Shown: one piece after another, positions 32,719-40,885 of the stretch
Layout of the letters: each line of letters opens with the position of its first letter
Position numbering within the stretch: the stretch's first letter is position 1
The notes under the pieces: generated by a model
What the model was told of the DNA's origin: nothing
The model's database searches: none
Seen by the model: the letters and a program-made list of their open reading frames with translations, nothing else
Assembly: GCF_900141755.1 (NCBI RefSeq)
Contig: NZ_LT670844.1
Coordinates: 7,536,501 to 7,600,500, forward strand
DNA: 64,000 nucleotides
Direction: 5' to 3'
From: Bradyrhizobium lablabi
Lineage (GTDB): Bacteria; Pseudomonadota; Alphaproteobacteria; Rhizobiales; Xanthobacteraceae
Position numbers and translations under genes: made by a program

Positions 32719-33123
32719 ATGCTTGGTCGGCTCAATCACGTCGCGATCGCGGTCAAGGACGCCGAGAAGGCCGCCAAAATCTATGGCGCGGCGTTCGGCG
32801 CCGATATTTCGAAAGCCGTAGCGCTGCCCGAGCACGGCGTCATCACCGTGTTCGTGACGCTGCCCAACACCAAGATCGAGTTCATCCAGCCGCTCGGCGA
32901 ATCCTCCCCGATCGCGAAATTTCTCGAGCGCAACGCCGACGGCGGCATCCATCATATCTGCTACGACGTTCCGGACATCATTGCGGCGCGCGACACCTTG
33001 ATCAAGGAGGGCGCGCGGGTGCTAGGCGACGGCGTGCCCAAAATCGGCGCCCACGGCAAGCCGGTGCTGTTCCTTCACCCGAAGGATTTTTCCGGCGCGC
33101 TGGTCGAAATTGAGCAGGCCTGA
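32719..33123 (+). CDS. mce: Methylmalonyl-CoA epimerase
   Basis: 134-residue vicinal-oxygen-chelate enzyme that interconverts (2R)- and (2S)-methylmalonyl-CoA in propionate breakdown. The metal ligands are H7 in LNHVAIAVKD, the histidine in IHHICYDVPD, and the C-terminal glutamate in GALVEIEQ. GGAGGAGTG precedes the ATG. It is in the birA-rnj-mce run that is common in Rhizobiales. Confidence 0.95.
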   Translation: MLGRLNHVAIAVKDAEKAAKIYGAAFGADISKAVALPEHGVITVFVTLPNTKIEFIQPLGESSPIAKFLERNADGGIHHICYDVPDIIAARDTLIKEGARVLGDGVPKIGAHGKPVLFLHPKDFSGALVEIEQA

Positions 33124-33129
33124 GGCGCG

Positions 33130-33405
33130 ATGGCCTACACCATCGCCACTGCGTTTGCGATCTACTTCGTCATGTGGTGGATCGTGCTGTTCCTGACGCT
33201 GCCGTTCGGCGTGCGCAGCCAGCACGAGGACGGCGAAGGCGCGCCCGGGACCGATCCCGGCGCGCCGATCGCGACCAAAATGGGCCGCAAACTGATCTGG
33301 ACAACGATTATCTCGGCGGTGATTTTCGCCATTGCGTGGCTTGCCTATAATGCGGGTTATCTGAATATCGAGCGGCTCTCGAAACTGATGGGGATGCCGT
33401 TCTGA
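33130..33405 (+). CDS. DUF1467 family membrane protein
   Basis: 91 residues with two spans (ATAFAIYFVMWWIVLFLTLPFGV and IWTTIISAVIFAIAWLAYNAG) joined by an acidic, proline-rich loop (EDGEGAPGTDPGAP). The FVMWW and LPFGVRSQ elements mark the DUF1467 family, which typically follows mce in alphaproteobacteria. Its function is unknown. It starts six bases after mce. Confidence 0.9.
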   Translation: MAYTIATAFAIYFVMWWIVLFLTLPFGVRSQHEDGEGAPGTDPGAPIATKMGRKLIWTTIISAVIFAIAWLAYNAGYLNIERLSKLMGMPF

Positions 33406-33439
33406 GCGTTCAACAGAACGCCGTGTCCGGGGGGAGGAA

Positions 33440-33787
33440 ATGACGTTTCAGCGAACAGTAATCGGGCTTTTGGTCCTTCTCATCATTGGCCTTGCGGCGG
33501 CTTTCTACATCGACTGGAAAATAAACGTCCAGGTCAGGACCCTGAAAGCCTTTGTCGAAGGCTCGGTCTTTGCCGAAGCGGTTGCGGCCTGCGAGCGCGC
33601 GCAGAGCTCGACCCCGTTCAAATGGAATACCGGCAAGAACACCTCCGTCGTCGGATTGAACTCGGTCAAGCTCGACAAATACACGGTGATTGCAAGTTAC
33701 ACGCTGCTCGCCGATGGCGTGTTTTGCGATTATGATCCGATCAAGAAGAAGGCCGATATCGGATCGAACTTCCTCGAACGGGATTAA
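33440..33787 (+). CDS. Small membrane-anchored protein of unknown function
   Basis: 115 residues. The N-terminus is a hydrophobic signal or anchor (VIGLLVLLIIGLAAAFYI), followed by a mostly polar extracytoplasmic domain with two cysteines (AACERAQ and VFCDYDP) that could form a disulfide. GGGAGGAA lies directly before the ATG. No domain is recognised. Confidence 0.72.
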   Translation: MTFQRTVIGLLVLLIIGLAAAFYIDWKINVQVRTLKAFVEGSVFAEAVAACERAQSSTPFKWNTGKNTSVVGLNSVKLDKYTVIASYTLLADGVFCDYDPIKKKADIGSNFLERD

Positions 33788-33826
33788 GGCGGTAATTCCC
33801 GCTGGGAGCACTGGAGACGACATCCA

Positions 33827-35137
33827 ATGATCTCGCAGCATCGACCGTTGGACCCCTCCCGGCAGGAGCAATACCGGATCCTGCGCGATACGGATTTGCG
33901 GGACTATCTTGCGAAGCTCCCGGCGGTCGCAACGAAGCTCGGGGGATGGCCGACGGACTGGTCGATCAGCGAGGTCGGCGACGGCAACCTCAATCTGGTG
34001 TTCATCGTCAAAGGGGCGGAGCGCGGAATTGCCGTCAAGCAGGCGCTGCCCTATGTGCGGCTGGTCGGCGAGAGCTGGCCGCTGCCGCTGTCGCGCTCGC
34101 ATTACGAACATCTGGCGCTGGTGCATCAGGCAAGACTGGCGCCCGGTCTGGTGCCGGCGGTGCTCCACCACAATGAGGCGCTAGCGCTGATCGCCATGGA
34201 GCTGCTCGAGCCGCACATCATCATGCGCAAGGGGCTGGTGGCCGGGCTCCGCTATCCGCGCTTCGTCGACGACATCACGACCTTTCTGGCACGGACGTTG
34301 TTCTTCTCTTCCGACCTCGCGGTGCCGGCGGCGCGGAAGAAGGAAGGAATCGCCGCCTTCTCCGGCAATCATGCGCTGTGCAAGATCACCGAGGATCTGA
34401 TCTTCACCGAGCCGTATTTCCCGGCCGAACAGAACCGCTGGACGTCTCCCTGGCTCGATGCGACCGCGGCTTCCTTCCGCGAGGACCTCGACCTGCATGT
34501 CGCGGTCTCCAGGCTCAAGCTCAAATTCATGGCAAGCCCGGAGGCGCTGATCCACGGCGACCTCCACACCGGATCGATCATGGTGACGGAGACCGAGACC
34601 AAGGTGATCGATCCGGAATTCGCTTTCTACGGTCCGATGGGATTCGATCTCGGCGCTATCATCGCCAACCTCATCATGAGCTATCTGGCGTCGCCCGGCC
34701 ACGAACGCTCGGCTGGTGAACGGCGGTCGTTCGAGGCTTGGGTGTTGGATACGATCGAAGCCGTATGGACCGAGTTTTCCCGCAAATTCGTCGAGCTTTG
34801 GCGCACCGAGGCCCATGGCGACGCCTATCCCGCACCGCTGTTTGCCGGAGAGGCCGGCGCGGCGCGTCTTGAGGCCGAGCGGCAGGCCTATTTGGACCGG
34901 CTGTTCCAGGACACCGTGGCGTTCGCGGCTGCGAAGATCATTCGCCGTATCCTCGGCCTTGCGCACAATATCGATTTCGAATTGATCGAGGATCCAAAAC
35001 TTCGGGCGGTCTGCGAGGCGCGAAGCCTGCATCTCGCCCGTATGATGATGCTGGACACGCCGTCGTTCCGCACCATCGGCGCGGTGACGCAAGCGGTGCG
35101 AGAGCTGCGCGATTGGCAGCCGGATTTCGACCGCTAA
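33827..35137 (+). CDS. mtnK: S-methyl-5-thioribose kinase
   Basis: 436-residue APH-fold kinase of the methionine salvage pathway that phosphorylates 5-methylthioribose. The ATP-binding part includes GDGNLNLVFIV, the catalytic loop LIHGDLHTGSIM is near residue 243, and the metal-binding segment VIDPEFAFYGPMGFDLGA follows. GGAGACGACATCC precedes the start. No other mtn gene is adjacent. The stop codon abuts a 100-base repeat. Confidence 0.93.
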   Translation: MISQHRPLDPSRQEQYRILRDTDLRDYLAKLPAVATKLGGWPTDWSISEVGDGNLNLVFIVKGAERGIAVKQALPYVRLVGESWPLPLSRSHYEHLALVHQARLAPGLVPAVLHHNEALALIAMELLEPHIIMRKGLVAGLRYPRFVDDITTFLARTLFFSSDLAVPAARKKEGIAAFSGNHALCKITEDLIFTEPYFPAEQNRWTSPWLDATAASFREDLDLHVAVSRLKLKFMASPEALIHGDLHTGSIMVTETETKVIDPEFAFYGPMGFDLGAIIANLIMSYLASPGHERSAGERRSFEAWVLDTIEAVWTEFSRKFVELWRTEAHGDAYPAPLFAGEAGAARLEAERQAYLDRLFQDTVAFAAAKIIRRILGLAHNIDFELIEDPKLRAVCEARSLHLARMMMLDTPSFRTIGAVTQAVRELRDWQPDFDR

Positions 35138-35237
35138 AGCATGATCCGGAAAAGTGGGTACCGGTTTTCCGAAAAGATCATGCTCAAACAAAAAGTTAGA
35201 GCGGGATGACGTTTCAAAGAAAAGTCATCACGCTCTA
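35138..35237. repeat. 100-base two-hairpin intergenic repeat, copy 1
   Basis: Starts at the base after the mtnK stop. The first half pairs AGCATGATC with GATCATGCT around an inner GGAAAAGTGG..ACCGGTTTTCC hairpin. The second half pairs AGAGCGGGATGAC with GTCATCACGCTCT. A nearly identical copy of the same length is at 57126. The position just past a stop suggests that it serves or hitch-hikes at transcript ends. Confidence 0.88.
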
Positions 35238-35248
35238 GGGGTAAAGGC

Positions 35249-36283
35249 TTATTCGATCGTCCTGGCCCGCAGCCTCTGCGCATAGACGTTGATGACGAGC
35301 GCCGCGAGCAGAATGAGGCCGCGGATCAATATCTTCAGGAAGCTATCGATGTTGACGTGATCGAGCCCGTTGTTGAGCACGCCGAGCACGAACAGCCCGA
35401 CAATGGTATTGCCGATGCCGCCGCGGCCGCCGAACAGGCTGGTGCCGCCGACCACGACGGCGGCGATCGAATCCAGGAGATAAGTGTCGAACTCGTTCTG
35501 CTGGGCGCTGCCGAAATGCGCTACCCCCAGCATGCCGCCTATCCCTGCGCAGACCGCCGAGATCACCATGACGCTGCCGAGGATCAGCTTGACGTTGAGG
35601 CCGGAATATTCCGCCGCCTCGCGGTTTCCCCCGACCATGTAAATGTAGCGGCCGAAGCGCGTATAGGTCAGCACCAGATGGCCGCCGAGCAGCATCAAGG
35701 CGGCGACGATGACGATCCATGGCACGCCGCCGATTGACGACGATCCGAGCGTGGCGACCAAATCGGGCACCTTGTAGGCGATCTGCCCGCGCACCAAGAG
35801 CGCCGAGATGCCGGCCGCGATCTGCATCATGGCGAGCGTCATGATGAAGGAGGGGATGCCGATCACCGTGAGCCCGAGCGCGTTGACGAGACCGAGCGTC
35901 GCGCACAGCGCAAGCGCAAGCCCGATGGCCGCCCATCCCGGCATCGGGATGTTGGCGATGTTCACATAGGATTCCTGCTGGGTGAAATAGGCGACCGCGA
36001 TGCCGGTGACGTTGGCGATGCTGGCGATCGACAGGTCGATCTCGGCGCACAGGATCACGAAGGTAAGGCCGACGGCGATGATGCCGGTGACCGAAACTTG
36101 GGTGAGGATATTGCCGACATTGTCGAGCGTCGCAAAGGAGGGGCTGGCGGCGGCGAAGAAGCCGGAGAGGCAGATCAGCGTCAGGAACGGTGCGATGTTG
36201 CGCATCTGGGAGCGCAAGATCACGGCGATCCGATGTGGACGCTTGTGATCCACGGAGGCTGTCACGCTTTCACCGGTCGTCAT
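35249..36283 (-). CDS. Sugar-type ABC transporter permease (RbsC family)
   Basis: 344-residue membrane subunit of a carbohydrate uptake (CUT2) ABC importer with eight to ten spans. Family marks include EIDLSIASIANVTGI (the usual DLSVGS-like region), GIPSFIMTLAMM and AAVVVGGTSLFGGRGGIGNTIVG. The start MTTGESVTA at 36283 follows GGAGAGGCAG; the frame upstream overlaps the ATPase gene. It is the third gene of the binding protein-ATPase-permease operon. Confidence 0.92.
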   Translation of the reverse strand: MTTGESVTASVDHKRPHRIAVILRSQMRNIAPFLTLICLSGFFAAASPSFATLDNVGNILTQVSVTGIIAVGLTFVILCAEIDLSIASIANVTGIAVAYFTQQESYVNIANIPMPGWAAIGLALALCATLGLVNALGLTVIGIPSFIMTLAMMQIAAGISALLVRGQIAYKVPDLVATLGSSSIGGVPWIVIVAALMLLGGHLVLTYTRFGRYIYMVGGNREAAEYSGLNVKLILGSVMVISAVCAGIGGMLGVAHFGSAQQNEFDTYLLDSIAAVVVGGTSLFGGRGGIGNTIVGLFVLGVLNNGLDHVNIDSFLKILIRGLILLAALVINVYAQRLRARTIE

Positions 36284-36293
36284 CTGCCTCTCC

Positions 36294-37796
36294 TCACGCC
36301 GCTTCCAGCAGGCGATCCTTGCTGATCGCTTCACCTGCGAATTCGCGCACCACCGCGCCGCGCTTGAGCACGATGATGCGATCGGCGAGCGACAGCACGG
36401 TCTCGGGCTCGGTCGAGAGCACGATGATTGCGAGGCCCTTCGCGCGCAGATCCCTGATGATGCTGATGACGTCGCTCTTGGCGCCGACATCCATGCCGCG
36501 CGTCGGCTCACACAGCACCAAAAGACGCGGCGGATAACTTAGCCATTTCGCCAGCGCGACTTTCTGCTGATTGCCGCCGGACAGCATTCCGAGGTCGAGC
36601 TCGACGGCCGCCGGCCTGATCTGCAACTGCTCGACCTGCCGCTTGGCGATTGCGCGCTCGCGGGAGGGCTTGAGGAGCAGGGACGAGATGCGATTCAGGA
36701 TGCTGATCGAGATGTTCTTGTAGACCGGCTCCTGGTGGAACAGCATGGCCCGGCGGCTCTCGGGAACGAAGGCGATGCCGGCGCGCCGCGCAGCCGCCGT
36801 GCTGGCGAAGGTCTTTTGGTCGCCGGCCACAACAAGGTTGCCTTGGTCGGGCCGGAGCTTGCCGAACAGGATCCTCGCCAATTCGAGCTGACCGCAGCCC
36901 ATGAAGCCGTAGATGCCGAGCACTTCGCCGGAACGCACCTTGAATGAGACGTCCCGAAGACCACGGGCGAGCGACAGCCGGTCTGCCTCCAGCACCACCG
37001 GACGATCGCTCCTGGGCGGCAGCGGGATATCGTCGGTGTAGCTCTCTTCCAGCGCCTCGCGCCCCTTGCCGATCATGGCTTCGATCAGGCCGGCCTTGCT
37101 GGTCGCGGCGGCTTCGGCGTCGGCGACCTTCCTGCCGTTGCGGAACACCGTCACGGTGTCCGAGACGCGGAGAATGTCCTCGATGAAATGCGAAATGAAG
37201 ACGATGGCGGTGCCTTCGTCGCGAAGCCGCCGCAAGGTCGAAAACAGCCGTTCAACTTCCGGTGGGGAGAGGGCGGAGGTCGGCTCGTCCAGGATAATGA
37301 TGCGGGCGCCCGAGAACAGCACGCGGGCGATTTCGATCAGCTGCTGCAGGCCGATCGGCAGGTCGCCGAGCCGCGACGTCGGATCGACGTCGATGCCCAG
37401 TCGGGCGAGTTGTTCCCCGGCTTGCCGCGCCATGCGCCGCCATTGCACGAGACCGAAGCGGTTGGTCGGCTGCGCGCCGAGAAACACGTTCTCCGCCACT
37501 GACAGGTCGGGCGCCACGCTGAGCTCCTGATGGACCATGGCGATCCCGGCCGCGCGCGCGTCGCGTGCCGAGCGAAAACGGGTATCCTTCCCGTCGATCA
37601 CAAAACGGCCGGAAAATTCCGTATGCACGCCGGCGATGATTTTCATCAGCGTGCTTTTTCCAGCGCCGTTTTCGCCGACGAGACCATGGATCTCGCCGGC
37701 GGAAAGCGCGAAGTCCACACCACGAAGCGCCTCGACGCCGCCGAAGGCTTTTGTGATCTGGTGCAGTTCGAGGATCGGTGAGCGGCCTTGCGACAT
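36294..37796 (-). CDS. Sugar-type ABC transporter ATP-binding protein, two domains
   Basis: 500-residue RbsA/XylG-type ATPase with two fused nucleotide-binding domains. Domain 1 has Walker A GENGAGKST near residue 41, a degenerate signature (IGLQQLIEIAR) and Walker B IIILDEPTSAL. Domain 2 has a degenerate Walker A (GFMGCGQLELA) but an intact LSGGNQQK signature and Walker B LLVLCEPTRGMD, the usual asymmetry of the family. It follows the binding-protein gene by six bases. Confidence 0.95.
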   Translation of the reverse strand: MSQGRSPILELHQITKAFGGVEALRGVDFALSAGEIHGLVGENGAGKSTLMKIIAGVHTEFSGRFVIDGKDTRFRSARDARAAGIAMVHQELSVAPDLSVAENVFLGAQPTNRFGLVQWRRMARQAGEQLARLGIDVDPTSRLGDLPIGLQQLIEIARVLFSGARIIILDEPTSALSPPEVERLFSTLRRLRDEGTAIVFISHFIEDILRVSDTVTVFRNGRKVADAEAAATSKAGLIEAMIGKGREALEESYTDDIPLPPRSDRPVVLEADRLSLARGLRDVSFKVRSGEVLGIYGFMGCGQLELARILFGKLRPDQGNLVVAGDQKTFASTAAARRAGIAFVPESRRAMLFHQEPVYKNISISILNRISSLLLKPSRERAIAKRQVEQLQIRPAAVELDLGMLSGGNQQKVALAKWLSYPPRLLVLCEPTRGMDVGAKSDVISIIRDLRAKGLAIIVLSTEPETVLSLADRIIVLKRGAVVREFAGEAISKDRLLEAA

Positions 37797-37802
37797 AGCT
37801 GC

Positions 37803-38825
37803 TCAGATCAGGAAGTGATCCTCCATCCACTGCATCCCCGCCGCATTGGCCTTGGTCACGACCGGACCGTCGGTTACGACGCTCTTCGGGATATCCTTTC
37901 CGCTCTTTTCGCCCTTGGCGAGGGCTGCTACGCCGGCCACGATGGCTCCGCCATGGATGCGGCAGGAAGGATTGCGGACGGTTGCGAACATCCGGCCTTC
38001 GCTCACCGCCTGGATCGCCGGCGGCATCGCATCGACCCCGCCGATCAGGATGTTGGTGCGGTTATGCGCCTTCATGATGTTGTAGGCGGCCAGCGCCATG
38101 TCGTCATTGTGGAAGAAGGCCGCGTCGATCTGCGGGTATTTTGTCAAATAAGTCTCCCACAGCCGCGCCGTCTTGGAGACGTCCCAATCCGCGGGTTGCG
38201 TATCGAGCACTTCGATGCCCGGATATTGTTTGACGACCGCGTTAAAACCCTTGGCGCGGCCTTGCGCGCCGGTGTGGCCGAGCGCGCCCTGGGTCATGAT
38301 CACCTTGCCCTTACCGTTGAGGGCATTGACCAGGGCCTGCGTCACCGAGGCGCCCATGAATTCATTGTCGGGCGCAAGGAACGAGTGGACGTTGATCTGG
38401 TCGAGCGGCGCGATCAGCGTGTCCATGTCGATGACCGGTATGCCGGCATCGATCATCTTCTGCACCGGCTGCGTCAGCGTGCCGATGCCGAACGCTTGAA
38501 TGGCCACAAAATCCCATTTCTGCGAGGCCATGTTGTCGATGGCGGCGCGCTGCTTGACGGCGTCGAGCTGGCCGTCGAACCAGGTGACCTCGACGTTGAA
38601 CAGCTTGCCCCAATATTCGGCCGCCTGCTTGCCCTGGGCGCACCAGGTGGCCTGCAGCCCTGCGTTGGAGAACGCGGCCTTCAGCGGTTTCTCCGAACGT
38701 CCCATTTCCGCCGCGAGCGCAGGGCTTACGCCCAAGCCGCCGAGCAGCGCGCCGGCAGCACCGGCGGTCGCCGCCACTTGTAGAAGGTCACGCCTGGTCG
38801 TTGAGGATTTTTCAGTCCCGGACAT
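37803..38825 (-). CDS. Sugar-type ABC transporter substrate-binding protein
   Basis: 340-residue periplasmic protein of the Peripla_BP_4 type. It has a twin-arginine signal (TTRRDLLQ followed by an alanine/glycine core ending in ALA-AEM). Segments such as GIPVIDMDTL, HNDDMALAAYNI and GGVDAMPPAIQAV are typical of ribose/autoinducer-type binding proteins. It is the first gene of the operon. The substrate is not determined by sequence. Confidence 0.92.
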   Translation of the reverse strand: MSGTEKSSTTRRDLLQVAATAGAAGALLGGLGVSPALAAEMGRSEKPLKAAFSNAGLQATWCAQGKQAAEYWGKLFNVEVTWFDGQLDAVKQRAAIDNMASQKWDFVAIQAFGIGTLTQPVQKMIDAGIPVIDMDTLIAPLDQINVHSFLAPDNEFMGASVTQALVNALNGKGKVIMTQGALGHTGAQGRAKGFNAVVKQYPGIEVLDTQPADWDVSKTARLWETYLTKYPQIDAAFFHNDDMALAAYNIMKAHNRTNILIGGVDAMPPAIQAVSEGRMFATVRNPSCRIHGGAIVAGVAALAKGEKSGKDIPKSVVTDGPVVTKANAAGMQWMEDHFLI

Positions 38826-39163
38826 TGTTTGCTCCCTCGCTATGTTGTTGCCGATGGCGTCGTTTGGATGCGCCGCGGACGGGGCAGTGTCTCACAATCG
38901 GGATGTTCGCGCCACCTGAGCCTGATCGGATGTCCTTCTCAACCCGCCACGTTCTTATGCGGAACCGCGAGGAGGACAGGCGCCCGCGCTCTCGCGGTGC
39001 GATGCCTCGAGTGATGCCTCGAGTGATGCCTCGAGTCTTGCACGAACCATCCGCCCACGTTTCCTTCTTGCTGGCCGCATGGCTGGTGCCCCGGCCGGCG
39101 CTAGGCGGGGCCTGGCGAAGCTGATAACGATTTCACTCTCACATTGGATCGGGGGGCTGATAG
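38826..39163. other. Divergent intergenic region between sugar ABC operon and abgB-like gene
   Basis: 338 bases holding the promoters of two divergent units. It contains a 12-base tandem repeat (39001-39036). Open frames in it are repetitive and low-confidence. No clear promoter boxes or operators were recognised. Confidence 0.5.
39001..39036. repeat. 12-base tandem repeat, three copies
   Basis: GATGCCTCGAGT occurs three times without change and without spacers. Each unit contains the palindrome CTCGAG, so the array presents evenly spaced symmetrical sites one helical turn apart. It lies in the divergent promoter region. Confidence 0.9.
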
Positions 39164-40582
39164 ATGGACAACCGCAGTGACATTTGGCTTGGCGTTGACG
39201 CTATCAAGGCGCGTTTCATCGCCCTGAGCGACAAGGTCTGGGCGACGCCCGAAGTGTGCTACACCGAGGCGCGCTCCTCCGCCGAACATCTGGCCGAGCT
39301 GCGCCATCAGGGTTTCCGCATGACAGAGAATGTCGCAGGCATTCCGACGGGCCTGATGGGCGAATGGGGTGAGGGTGGCCCTGTCATCGCCTTCCTTGGC
39401 GAATACGACGCCTTGCCCGGTCTAAGTCAGGAGGCGGGCGTGGCAGAGTCTCGCCCGGTGGAGGTGGGAGGGCATGGCCATGGCTGCGGCCACAATTTGC
39501 TCGGCTCGGCCGCGTTGCTCGCCGCCACGGCCGTGAAGGATTGGCTTGCCGCCCACAAGGTGCCCGGGCGCGTGCGCTATTACGGCTGCCCCGCGGAGGA
39601 GGGCGGCGCGGCGAAGGCCTTCATGGTGCGCTCGGGGGCTTTCGATGACGTCGACATCGCCCTCACCTGGCACCCGTCCAGCTTCTGGGAAGTGGTGGTA
39701 ACGCCTTCTCTGGCGAACACGCGAGCCGATTTCACCTTCACCGGGCGCACCTCCCATGCCGCTGTCTCGCCCCATCTGGGCCGCAGCGCCCTGGACGCGG
39801 TGGAGCTAATGAATGTCGGCGTGAACTACATGCGCGAGCACATGCCCAGCGACGCCCGCATACACTATGCTTTGCTCGACGCCGGCGGCATTGCTCCTAA
39901 TGTGGTGCAGGCCCATGCCCGCGTGCGCTATTCCATCCGCGCCCGCGACCTGCCCGGCATGAATGAGTTGGTGGAGCGTGTCCACAAGGTCGCGCAGGGG
40001 GCGGCGCTGATGACCGAAACCAAGATGGAGATGCGGATCGTTTCCGCCGTCTCCAACGTCTTGCCCAACACTCCTCTTGAGGAAACGCTCCATCGGATCA
40101 TGGAGGAGCTCGGTCCCCCGCATTTCGACGAGGCGGACAAGGATTTCGCCACGAAAATCCGCTCGACGCTGACCGAGAAGGACATCGGCACCGTCTATCA
40201 GGCCATCGGCATGGATCCCACTGACCGCCCGCTGGCCGATTTCCTCGTGCCGCTCGACGCCAAGCGCAACCCACAGATCGGTTCGACCGATGTGGGCGAC
40301 GTGAGCTGGGTCGTCCCGACCGTTCAGGTCCATGCCCCGACGGTTGCCATCGGCACCCCGTTTCACACCTGGCAGGTGGTGGCGCAGGGCAAGAGCCCGG
40401 CCGCCCACAAGGCCATGGTGCAGGCCGCCAAAGCCATGGCGGGACTCGGCGTCAAGGCGCTGACGGAACCTGATCTGATCGCCGCCGCCAAGGCCGACCT
40501 CAAAAAGCGCACTGCCCGCACGCCTTATGTCAGCCCGCTGCCGGACAATGTTGCGCCGCCACTGGACATGTCCCTGAACTGA
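39164..40582 (+). CDS. M20 family amidohydrolase, AbgB-like (p-aminobenzoyl-glutamate hydrolase subunit B type)
   Basis: 472-residue zinc amidohydrolase. Metal-site elements are FLGEYDALPG, HGHGCGHNLLG and CPAEEGGAAK near residues 75-150, and the dimerisation domain begins around TFTGRTSHAA. The length and the GEYDALPGLSQ pattern match AbgB, which cleaves p-aminobenzoyl-glutamate, but related enzymes cleave other acyl-amino acids. It is immediately upstream of a peptide-type ABC importer, so it probably processes what that system brings in. Short tandem repeats flank it on both sides. Confidence 0.88.
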   Translation: MDNRSDIWLGVDAIKARFIALSDKVWATPEVCYTEARSSAEHLAELRHQGFRMTENVAGIPTGLMGEWGEGGPVIAFLGEYDALPGLSQEAGVAESRPVEVGGHGHGCGHNLLGSAALLAATAVKDWLAAHKVPGRVRYYGCPAEEGGAAKAFMVRSGAFDDVDIALTWHPSSFWEVVVTPSLANTRADFTFTGRTSHAAVSPHLGRSALDAVELMNVGVNYMREHMPSDARIHYALLDAGGIAPNVVQAHARVRYSIRARDLPGMNELVERVHKVAQGAALMTETKMEMRIVSAVSNVLPNTPLEETLHRIMEELGPPHFDEADKDFATKIRSTLTEKDIGTVYQAIGMDPTDRPLADFLVPLDAKRNPQIGSTDVGDVSWVVPTVQVHAPTVAIGTPFHTWQVVAQGKSPAAHKAMVQAAKAMAGLGVKALTEPDLIAAAKADLKKRTARTPYVSPLPDNVAPPLDMSLN

Positions 40583-40885
40583 TCCTTGAGGTGACTTGGA
40601 GGTGACTTGGAGGTGACTTGGACCTGACTTGGACCTCTGACTTGGCGAACAAATTTTTAGCAACCCAGAGCGCGCTGAAACGCGCTTTGGCGCCCGGGTA
40701 CCGGCGGATTGCTGAAGCGGTGTGCGCCAAAGCGGCCTTTTGCCCAAGCAACAACCAGAAAACCCTCCGCGTCCACGCCGCAAGAAGTTGACCCGCGGGG
40801 CGTTCGGTGTGCCATCTTCCCCGGGACACTTGGCGCGGCTGCCCTGCGGCCGACTGCAACCACACGAGAACCGGACGAGGCGTCG
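40583..40885. other. Intergenic region abgB-like gene to binding protein
   Basis: 303 bases. The first part is an 11-base tandem repeat (40591-40646). The rest is GC-rich, and its open frame is continuous with the binding-protein gene but has no good start. No promoter could be fixed. Confidence 0.5.
40591..40646. repeat. 11-base degenerate tandem repeat
   Basis: Units of (G/C)TGACTTGGA(G/C) at 40591, 40602, 40613 and 40624, then a fifth CTGACTTGGC at 40637 after a 2-base slip. It begins nine bases after the abgB-like stop codon. The first three units begin GTG and the last two CTG. Confidence 0.88.

Noticed and set aside
35249..38825. Assignment of the sugar ABC operon to ribose
   Set aside because: Family similarity to Rbs proteins does not fix the substrate, and no sugar-kinase or catabolic gene is adjacent.
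38801..39124. Possible coding frame with MPRV repeats
   Set aside because: The repeats are just the 12-base tandem array read in frame. No ribosome site and no recognisable protein.
39001..40646. CRISPR array suggested by short repeats
   Set aside because: The two arrays have units of 11-12 bases without spacers and different sequences. No cas genes are present in the window.
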